Origin: CAZFDT01 sp964518335
GTDB lineage: Bacteria > Planctomycetota > Phycisphaerae > Phycisphaerales > Phycisphaeraceae
Length of the DNA: 20,919 nt
NCBI GenBank assembly: GCA_964518335.1
Contig: CAZFDT010000089.1
Location: 1-20,919, forward strand
Direction: 5' to 3'
The first letter of the stretch is position 1, and each line of letters opens with the position of its first letter. Below are positions 15,674 through 20,919 of this stretch, piece by piece. A program made the translations under genes and the position numbers. The notes under the pieces are model-generated. The model worked only from the letters and a program-made list of their open reading frames with translations. It searched no databases and was not told where the DNA came from.

Positions 15674-16180
15674 GTGTCTATGGCCGTACACGGTCATATC
15701 AGCGACCAGCTCGGGCTGTCGATTAGGCTAGAACACGCCAGCCATGGAGCTGCGGACTGCGATTGGATGCCTTTACCTCCGGACGAGGCATGTGATGCAG
15801 CATGGCGTCGCGGCCAGATCGAGATGATGACCACCGGGGAATTGGTGGCCCGCCTTCACCAGCGCCATTGGCCGTGGGTGCTGGGCGTGGCACTGCGTAA
15901 ACGCGAGCAAGGAAGGCTCTTCTTTCGTACCACGGGGCGTGGTGATGTCCTGCTGCGGGCAGGTCTGGCCGGCCGACTGACCTGGCATATCGCACGCAGG
16001 TGTGTCCGCGATGCCCTGGCTGGTGCCGCAACCACGGCCGATCGTCAGATGCTAGTGGCGAGCATTCTCCGGAACCTTGATGGTCACATTCGTGCTGGCT
16101 TCGTCGGGCCTGACTTTGAGTTGGCAGTGACCCGCACCTTGGAGCACGCGATCCGTATGGTCGCGGAGGGAGTGCAATGA
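15674..16180 (+). CDS. unknown protein, first gene of a phosphatase-nuclease operon
   Basis: A 168-residue protein from GTG 15674, or 166 from ATG 15680, that I do not recognise. It is Arg- and Trp-rich and mostly helical (TTGELVARLHQRHWPWVLGVA, first residue about 53), with no membrane span or catalytic motif. The frame upstream stays open to a TGA at 15554 and reads DQIVAELIKRHAGLVFAQRR just before the GTG, which looks coded. TAGGGAG (15579-15585) sits 7 nt before an in-frame CTG (15593). The real start may therefore be a non-standard CTG or ATT. The gene overlaps the next by ATGA at 16177, showing tight coupling with the phosphatase. Confidence 0.65.
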   Translation: MSMAVHGHISDQLGLSIRLEHASHGAADCDWMPLPPDEACDAAWRRGQIEMMTTGELVARLHQRHWPWVLGVALRKREQGRLFFRTTGRGDVLLRAGLAGRLTWHIARRCVRDALAGAATTADRQMLVASILRNLDGHIRAGFVGPDFELAVTRTLEHAIRMVAEGVQ

Positions 16181-16623
16181 GCAAGAGACCTGCCATTGAT
16201 CTGATAATCACCAACCGCCGATCCGTCGAGACGGGGTTGGCAATGCGTCGGCCGTACATCCTGATCTCCATCCGCGATCCCGACAAGCGGCCGGTTCGCA
16301 TTCGTCCGGAGCGTCTTTGCCGGGCGATGCTTGAACTGGCTTTTCATGATGCTGAGCCCGTTGTTGGATTCACGCCCGCTCAATCGATCACATCCATGAA
16401 CGAGGACCACGCCCGATCGATCTGGCAGTTCGTGCGCGAGCATGAAGGGAACTACCCCGCGATCGTCGTGCATTGCGAACAGGGCGTGAGCCGGAGCCCT
16501 GCGGTTGCCGCGGCGCTGGCCGAGGGGCTGGGTGTTGACGGTCGACGGTTCTGGCGGGAGTATCAGCCAAATCGGTATGTGTACCAGTCCATACTCGCTG
16601 CCGCTGCGATCACAGGGCACTAG
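16177..16623 (+). CDS. small tyrosine-phosphatase-like CX5R protein
   Basis: A 148-residue protein of the predicted protein-tyrosine-phosphatase type (COG5350-like). The P-loop VVHCEQGVSRSPAVAAAL has nucleophile Cys100 and Arg106. LAFHDAE (about 54-60) may supply the general acid. It starts by a 4-nt ATGA overlap with the preceding gene, and the nuclease-like gene starts 22 nt after its stop. Length is normal for the family. It is the second cysteine phosphatase of the window and is only distantly similar to the one at 8234. Substrate is unknown. Confidence 0.85.
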   Translation: MSKRPAIDLIITNRRSVETGLAMRRPYILISIRDPDKRPVRIRPERLCRAMLELAFHDAEPVVGFTPAQSITSMNEDHARSIWQFVREHEGNYPAIVVHCEQGVSRSPAVAAALAEGLGVDGRRFWREYQPNRYVYQSILAAAAITGH

Positions 16624-16645
16624 GGATCACATCGAAGGAGACAAC

Positions 16646-17572
16646 ATGCTTAATGACCTGCATGCAGTTCGAGACTTCATTGGAGACGTGCGCGCAAGAA
16701 TCGATGAGTTGGAAAGCCTCCTGGATCGGCAGCAACGTACCAAGCCAGACGCGGGTGAAGCGGCGCTGGTAGCGCCCTTGTACGGAAGGTGTGCTCACGA
16801 GGGCCTACACCGTCTGAAGAACGGCTGGTCAAGATTCGATTACTTAAGGGAACAGGCTGAGCACCTTATCAAACACCTTGATGATGCTCTTGCTGCGACA
16901 CGGGAATCCGCGCCACGACGGTCTGCCATGCAGACTTTCAGATTGCTCAACCCCCCGGGCAGGATCCCAGCACAAGCGATGGCTCTGACGTCGGAAGAAC
17001 GACGTCTCGAAGCCGCGATCTTCGCCCGATACCGCTTGCTGAATGATCTTGAGAGACGAAACGTACCGGGCCTCTGGCAGGGCGCTGCGGCAATCCAAGT
17101 GCCGTTGTTCGATAGGAGACAGCGCAATGGCTGGGGTCACATCGATGTCGTTGGTGTTGGCCATGATCTGCTGCCGGTCGTCGTTGAACTCAAACGCGCA
17201 GATAGCTCCGACTGCCCCCTGAACCCCGTGCTTGAAGGGGTTTCGTATGCGTTGGCGCTCCAGCAAGCGCAGGCGACGTTCAGACCTGAGTATGCGGAAC
17301 TGCTGAGCCAGTTCAATCTGCAATTCGACGAACACCGCGATCTGAGCCCGATGCAGATCGCGATCATGGCACCAGAACCGTACTGGCAACACTGGCGATT
17401 TCCTGAACGCAACCACGAGGGTTGGCAGTCTTTTCACAGGCTGATTGCGGCGCTTGCTGATCGGCACTTCAACGTGACGTTCTGGATTTGCCCCGATCTG
17501 ACGGAATCAGGTGATCTACTAAGGCAAGTTGAGGCTGCAATCGGGCCGTGGTGTCCTGTGTCTGGCTCATAG
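16646..17572 (+). CDS. PD-(D/E)XK nuclease-like protein
   Basis: A 308-residue protein. Residues 1-100 are helical, partly coiled coil (FIGDVRARIDELESLLDRQQ). The later part has GHIDVVGVGHDLLPVVVELK with Asp167, Glu181 and Lys183, the D..ExK arrangement of restriction-endonuclease-like folds, followed by VLEGVSYALALQQA, a helix with the usual spacing. The ATG at 16646 has GAAGGAG 5 nt upstream, which is decisive over the frame's earlier start at 16505. It ends the plus-strand operon and overlaps the 3' end of the minus-strand MBL gene by 6 nt. Function as a DNase is inferred from fold only; many such proteins of accessory loci are uncharacterised. Confidence 0.78.
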   Translation: MLNDLHAVRDFIGDVRARIDELESLLDRQQRTKPDAGEAALVAPLYGRCAHEGLHRLKNGWSRFDYLREQAEHLIKHLDDALAATRESAPRRSAMQTFRLLNPPGRIPAQAMALTSEERRLEAAIFARYRLLNDLERRNVPGLWQGAAAIQVPLFDRRQRNGWGHIDVVGVGHDLLPVVVELKRADSSDCPLNPVLEGVSYALALQQAQATFRPEYAELLSQFNLQFDEHRDLSPMQIAIMAPEPYWQHWRFPERNHEGWQSFHRLIAALADRHFNVTFWICPDLTESGDLLRQVEAAIGPWCPVSGS

Positions 17573-18811
17573 ATCAAGCCACTTGCCATCGGTCCCGACA
17601 CCGACGTTGTCGTACCGCGCGGCAAAATCGTGTGGGGCAGCGCTATGTATTGGGATCGCGACAGCGGTGGCGAACGAGTTGCGCAGTCCAAGTAGCGTCG
17701 ACGCCGCCGCATGCCCCGAGGTATGACAATGGTCCATGGCGATCGACCGTCGATCCAGCCAATTCAACAAGGGTTTGTTTCGGGCATCCTGCAAGTATCC
17801 GCCCCAGATCGACACGATCAGCCGACCGACTTTCAAGCCCTCGATCGCATCTACGTCCCGCATCATGCTCGGGCGGAATAGCATGACCGACCGACCCGCC
17901 TCGGCGGCGATGCCCTCGGGGTAGATGCGGTACGGCTTGAGCGGGTTCACCAACTCAAACGACTTGTCACGCAGGATGCGAACCTTCTGGCTCTTGGGCA
18001 GGAACACGCGGATGTCCTGCCATCCCGCTTGGGGAATGTGCTCGTTGCCCGTGGCCCGCAGGATGTGGGTTGTGTAGACATCGAGGATGAGTTGGCGCTT
18101 CGCACGTCGGCATGCCTTGTACAGCGTGACGAGTCGGTCGATGTTCTGCCCCGAGGCCCAGACCAGCGCCAGGCCGGCGGTGTGCTCGAACAGTTCGACG
18201 AACTTGGGTATCAAGTCGTCCTCAGTGGGGAACCCCCGCTCGGTTTCGGGGCGACCCAGCGTGGTGCCCTCCATCAACAGCACATCGACGTTCTTCGGGG
18301 GATCTGCAATGAGTTGCTCGACGAGCTTCGCCTTGCGGCCGTGAGCCCTGAAGTCGCCGCTGTAGAACAGCCGCTTGCCGTCGGCTTCGACCAGGACCGC
18401 ATAGGCGTCATAGGCCGAGTGATCGACCAGATACGGCGTGATGGTGAATGGCCCAAGCGCGATCGGCTGGCGGTGCGCCATGTGAATGACGTGCTGCAGT
18501 TTCAGGCCAGCCGGCGTAAACAGGCAGGCTGCTTCGAGAATGGACTGTGCTGCGGGGCCGATCAGGAACGTTGTCTCGGATGGCAGGCGATAGGCCAGAC
18601 CGTAGTGGTCCTGGTGCGGGTGCGAAATCACCACGCCGAGCAGCGACGGGTCGGGCTTGTCGAACCCAGGTACCGGGTGCAGGGGCATCGCGTCGGCATC
18701 AGCGACGTCGAGGGGCAGACCGATGTCTAGGACGATCCGCTTGCCCTGCGATTCGATCTCGACGCAGGTGCCGCCGATCTCGTGGGTGCCGCGATGGATG
18801 CAGAATCGCAT
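17567..18811 (-). CDS. metallo-beta-lactamase-fold hydrolase, RNase J-like
   Basis: A 414-residue MBL-fold enzyme. HPHQDH (64-69) is the HxHxDH zinc motif; His131 in YLVDHSAYDAY, Asp153 in FYSGDFRAHG and a late HTSGHA complete the RNase J/beta-CASP-type ligands. N-terminal RGTHEIGGTCVEI is typical of RNase J relatives. It is shorter than RNase J (about 550 residues) and lacks its C-terminal domain, so it is a compact family member. ATG 18811 is chosen because the conserved N-terminus starts there and because the 70-aa gene ends 5 nt before it. It probably hydrolyses RNA phosphodiester bonds, by family. It forms an operon with the small gene and the WYL regulator. Confidence 0.88.
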   Translation of the reverse strand: MRFCIHRGTHEIGGTCVEIESQGKRIVLDIGLPLDVADADAMPLHPVPGFDKPDPSLLGVVISHPHQDHYGLAYRLPSETTFLIGPAAQSILEAACLFTPAGLKLQHVIHMAHRQPIALGPFTITPYLVDHSAYDAYAVLVEADGKRLFYSGDFRAHGRKAKLVEQLIADPPKNVDVLLMEGTTLGRPETERGFPTEDDLIPKFVELFEHTAGLALVWASGQNIDRLVTLYKACRRAKRQLILDVYTTHILRATGNEHIPQAGWQDIRVFLPKSQKVRILRDKSFELVNPLKPYRIYPEGIAAEAGRSVMLFRPSMMRDVDAIEGLKVGRLIVSIWGGYLQDARNKPLLNWLDRRSIAMDHCHTSGHAAASTLLGLRNSFATAVAIPIHSAAPHDFAARYDNVGVGTDGKWLDL

Positions 18812-18816
18812 GGTGT

Positions 18817-19029
18817 CTATACCCGGCGTACCCGCAGTTCGTACATGACGCGCAGCTGGTCTGGCGGCGGACTGTCGCTGGCCCCGGCGGTGCGCAGCAT
18901 CAGCCGCTGAAAGTTGCGCCAGGTCATCGGCCGATGTCGGCGTGCCGACTGGTCCAGTTCGCTCATTGCCCAGCGTGAACCGGTAGGGTCCCACTGCATC
19001 ACGTCGTCTTGTTCGTCACCAACGTCCAT
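18817..19029 (-). CDS. 70-residue unknown protein
   Basis: A short acidic-then-basic protein I do not recognise. It contains MQWDPTGSRWAMSELDQSAR, RPMTWRNFQRLMLRTAG and ends LRVMYELRVRRV. AGGTGA precedes the ATG by 4 nt and its TAG lies 5 nt before the MBL gene start, so it is well placed as a translated gene in the operon. It lacks a signal peptide or membrane span. The conserved-looking Trp residues suggest a small folded partner protein. Chance cannot be ruled out at this length. Confidence 0.6.
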   Translation of the reverse strand: MDVGDEQDDVMQWDPTGSRWAMSELDQSARRHRPMTWRNFQRLMLRTAGASDSPPPDQLRVMYELRVRRV

Positions 19030-19076
19030 GTGTCACCTATCGATGCATCCCTGCACCGTAAGCCAACCCACTGGCT

Positions 19077-20108
19077 TCAGTCTGGCACGGCTGATACGGA
19101 TTCTGCGGCGCGAGCGTCAACGCCCCCATACGTGGCTACCACGCCCGCCGCCAGATCCCGCACTAGCCCGATCAGTTCCGGGGGCTGCTTGACCACGCAG
19201 TGCGGCCCCATGCTCAGCACCCACCAGACGATCTCATCGAGGCCATCCACCTTGAACCGTAGTGTGACCGAGCCGTCGTCGTGGTCTTCAGTGTCCTGCG
19301 TACGATGCCAGCGCGTGTCGGCGATGGTCTCGGCGAACTCGCGGTCGAATTGCAGTTCGACGTCGTACTTCTGCGATCCCCGGATCATCCGCCACGCATC
19401 GCCCAGGTGATCATCCAGATCAAAGTCGTCCGGGATGGCGTAGGGCTTACCGGTCAGCTCGACCTTGGTGAAGCGGTTGAGTTTGAGCTTGCGGATCTCG
19501 CCGCGGCCGCCGTGGTGGCCCACCGCGTACCAGGCTCGCTGGCAGAAGAACAGGGCGTACGCTCGAAACTCGAACACCTCGCCATTGCTCTTGCCCTTGA
19601 GCGTCTTCTCCACCGATTCGTACGAGCAGCGCAGCACCCGTCGGCGAACCATGGCGATTCGGACCTGGTCATAGACGTCGGCGATACCCTCGTGCGGGCC
19701 GGCTCTGGCCAGCATCAGCACAATGCGATGATCGAACCCGTCGAGTTCATCACGTAATGCCTGGGGCAGTTGGCTGCGAATCTTGGCGATGGCACGGCCC
19801 GCCGGCTTTGCCAAGGGAATCTGCTCGCGCCGACCGATGTGCTGTCCCAGCGTGAGGACGGCCAGGGCCTCATCGAGCGTCAGCTCCACCGGCGGCATGA
19901 AGAAGTCCTTGCGGACGCGGTAGCCGTTGGTGTCGCCGTCGTGGAAGTAGGGAATGCCCACCGACTCCATCACCTTCATGTCGCGGTAGATGGTGCGGAG
20001 GCCCACGCCGCATTCCGCGGCGAGGCGCTCGGCGGTCCAGCCGGTCTCGCCCTGGATCAGCGTGAGGATCTTGAGCAGCCTGTGGATCTTCTTGTAGTCG
20101 GCGGCCAT
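19077..20108 (-). CDS. WYL-domain transcriptional regulator
   Basis: A 343-residue DeoR/HTH_11-type regulator. The N-terminal winged helix (about 5-60) contains WTAERLAAECGVGLRTIYRD. A WYL domain (about 155-240) includes RAWYAVGHHGGRGEIRKLKL, and a C-terminal WCX-like part includes VDGLDEIVWWVLSMGPHCVV. WYL domains sense nucleic acid or nucleotide ligands and are frequent controllers of defence islands. It heads the minus-strand operon, 47 nt before the 70-aa gene, and may control it and its neighbours. The length is normal for the family. Confidence 0.92.
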   Translation of the reverse strand: MAADYKKIHRLLKILTLIQGETGWTAERLAAECGVGLRTIYRDMKVMESVGIPYFHDGDTNGYRVRKDFFMPPVELTLDEALAVLTLGQHIGRREQIPLAKPAGRAIAKIRSQLPQALRDELDGFDHRIVLMLARAGPHEGIADVYDQVRIAMVRRRVLRCSYESVEKTLKGKSNGEVFEFRAYALFFCQRAWYAVGHHGGRGEIRKLKLNRFTKVELTGKPYAIPDDFDLDDHLGDAWRMIRGSQKYDVELQFDREFAETIADTRWHRTQDTEDHDDGSVTLRFKVDGLDEIVWWVLSMGPHCVVKQPPELIGLVRDLAAGVVATYGGVDARAAESVSAVPD

Positions 20109-20351
20109 GCAGAGGTGTCCGGAGCCCCCATTTCAGATCCAATGTACGTGCTGGCACCACACTTGACCAGCCGCCCTTGCCAAGACCATCCCGTCCGCCG
20201 CGCCGGTACTGCGGTCCCCGAAAGCCCTGTCTCCATCCGGCCCGGAAGCGGCTCGCTGTTGCCAGGTCACCGGCGCGGCGACACGGGCATGGCGAGCGTC
20301 ACTGATATGCGACCGCAGTGACAACGCCATGGCAGGGGTGTGCGCCCGCTG
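20109..20351. other. intergenic region upstream of the WYL gene
   Basis: No convincing gene, repeat or RNA is seen here. It should hold the promoter of the WYL regulator operon, but no clear -35/-10 pair was identified. Confidence 0.4.
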
Positions 20352-20379
20352 TTGACTGGGCGTGGCAGTGGAGTAGGAT
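20352..20379 (+). promoter_or_regulatory. sigma70-type promoter of a short transcript
   Basis: TTGACT (20352-20357) and TAGGAT (20374-20379) are separated by 16 bp. Initiation would be near 20386, about 20 bases before a terminator hairpin. Confidence 0.5.
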
Positions 20380-20385
20380 GAACGC

Positions 20386-20439
20386 ATCAACGTTGCCCCC
20401 GGAAGCCCTACCGCGGCCTCGTGTCGCGGTGGGGTTTTT
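20386..20439 (+). ncRNA. candidate small RNA of about 54 nt
   Basis: A good promoter and a strong terminator lie only about 50 bases apart with no open frame between them. The predicted product starts near 20386 and ends in the T run at 20435-20439. Its single-stranded 5' part contains CGTTGCCCCCGGAAG. It could be a regulatory RNA, a leader or attenuator for something downstream, or an insulator. No plus-strand gene follows in the window, which argues against a leader. Confidence 0.4.
20406..20439 (+). terminator. rho-independent terminator
   Basis: CCCTACCGCG (20406-20415) pairs with CGCGGTGGGG (20425-20434), with one T-G wobble and a 9-base loop, followed at once by TTTTT (20435-20439). 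This is a textbook intrinsic terminator in the plus direction. Confidence 0.8.
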
Positions 20440-20729
20440 CATTGATCCGGCGGGTAGCACCCAAATCGGCACAGCGTACTCAGGCTGAAATCCACCTCGA
20501 CACGTATGGATGACGCCAAGCCGTCACGCTCACCGAAGCGGATCAGCGCCGTATAGTCGGTCTTGCTGTAACAAGCCAACAGCACGCCGGCGTGGCCGGT
20601 GGGCAACCGCACGACCTTAGCGTAGTACGTCGACGTGCGGCGATCATTTGATGCGGACCTGTAGCAGTCAACGAGGAAGGCCAGGACGGCCTGACGGCCG
20701 TTCAGGTCAGCACCGTCGCAGCATGTTGC
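20439..20729 (-). CDS. open frame of 96 codons without a standard start, in frame with the gene before it
   Basis: Between the TGA of the helix-turn-helix gene and a TGA at 20441-20439, the same minus frame is open and reads like protein: GRQAVLAFLVDCYR, RRTSTYYAKVVRLPTG, GVLLACYSKTDYTALIRFGE, SIRVEVDF. The only usual start codon is an internal GTG at 20612, which would leave 57 residues. It may be a pseudogene fragment, a gene with a non-standard start, or a C-terminal extension reached by reading through the TGA. I do not recognise a family. Confidence 0.4.
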   Translation of the reverse strand, partial: ATCCDGADLNGRQAVLAFLVDCYRSASNDRRTSTYYAKVVRLPTGHAGVLLACYSKTDYTALIRFGERDGLASSIRVEVDFSLSTLCRFGCYPPDQ

Positions 20730-20919
20730 TCAAGCAGATGCTTGCTTCTTGTGCCGGTAGACCGTCGACACATGGATGCTCAACTGATCCGCCACAGCTT
20801 GTGGGTCCAGGCCCTGATTGAGCAGTCCGCTGATCTTGGTGGGATGAACACGCTTGCGTCGGGAGGACCGCTCTCGCTTGGTGCTGCGGGGCTTGCTGCC
20901 CCTGCTTGTGCTCGTGAAA
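20730..20919 (-). CDS. C-terminal end of a helix-turn-helix protein (partial)
   Basis: The minus frame runs in from the window edge and ends in TGA at 20732-20730. After a basic stretch (KRERSSRRKRVHP) comes a resolvase/Hin-type helix-turn-helix: KISGLLNQGLDPQAVADQL, then SIHVSTVYRHKKQASA. The N-terminal part lies outside the window, so it could be an isolated DNA-binding protein or the end of a larger one. The domain suggests recognition of DNA. Confidence 0.6.
   Translation of the reverse strand, partial: FTSTSRGSKPRSTKRERSSRRKRVHPTKISGLLNQGLDPQAVADQLSIHVSTVYRHKKQASA

Noticed and set aside
1..20919. CRISPR array, tRNA or rRNA
   Set aside because: No regularly spaced repeats, cloverleaf or conserved rRNA segments were seen on reading; subtle cases cannot be excluded without a dedicated search.

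Overview
The window is G+C-rich bacterial DNA, densely coded on both strands, with many short overlaps and few intergenic gaps. The gene content (RecB/RNase H-like nuclease, WYL regulator, ADP-ribosylglycohydrolase with a CX5R phosphatase, ARPP-1-like protein, serial GTPases) fits a large environmental genome, perhaps a planctomycete or relative. There is no rRNA, tRNA or other taxonomic marker, so that is only an impression. The window reads as an accessory or defence-type island, not a housekeeping region.

Region 1 (about 0.2-5.8 kb, minus strand) is a four-gene operon: a dynamin-like GTPase with a hydrophobic hairpin, a second Era-like GTPase, a third GTPase fused to about five membrane spans, and a single-span protein with a charged Pro/Lys tail. 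A good sigma70-type promoter lies upstream, overlapping the promoter region of a divergent XRE-type regulator (6016-6300). The layout suggests a membrane-associated GTPase cascade.

Region 2 (6.5-10.3 kb) has a RecB-like nuclease plus RNase H-like exonuclease protein (minus strand). Divergent from it is a tightly packed plus-strand operon of a cysteine phosphatase, an ADP-ribosylglycohydrolase and an FtsH-type HEAGH metalloprotease domain.

Region 3 (10.28-12.52 kb) is a broken DUF262-like gene (minus strand) split by a 1.66 kb insertion element. The element carries one 511-aa protein of a family I cannot name, a strong left-end hairpin covering its ribosome binding site, and a 9-bp hairpin just after its stop. 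A 7-bp direct repeat (AGCGCGG) flanks it; removing the element plus one repeat copy rejoins the DUF262-like reading frame exactly. This is the best-supported unusual structure here.

Region 4 (12.6-17.6 kb) holds a DEDD exonuclease of the YprB/RNase H_2 type, a secreted coiled-coil protein, an ARPP-1-like protein, and a plus-strand operon of an unknown protein, a second CX5R phosphatase and a PD-(D/E)XK nuclease-like protein. ADP-ribosylglycohydrolase, rhodanese/phosphatase-fold proteins and ARPP-1 in one neighbourhood match a known predicted association.

Region 5 (17.6-20.1 kb, minus strand) is an operon of a WYL regulator, a 70-aa unknown protein and an RNase J-like metallo-beta-lactamase-fold hydrolase. 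Region 6 (20.1-20.9 kb) has a compact promoter-to-terminator unit predicted to make an RNA of about 54 nt, an open frame without a normal start codon, and the end of a helix-turn-helix protein running off the window.
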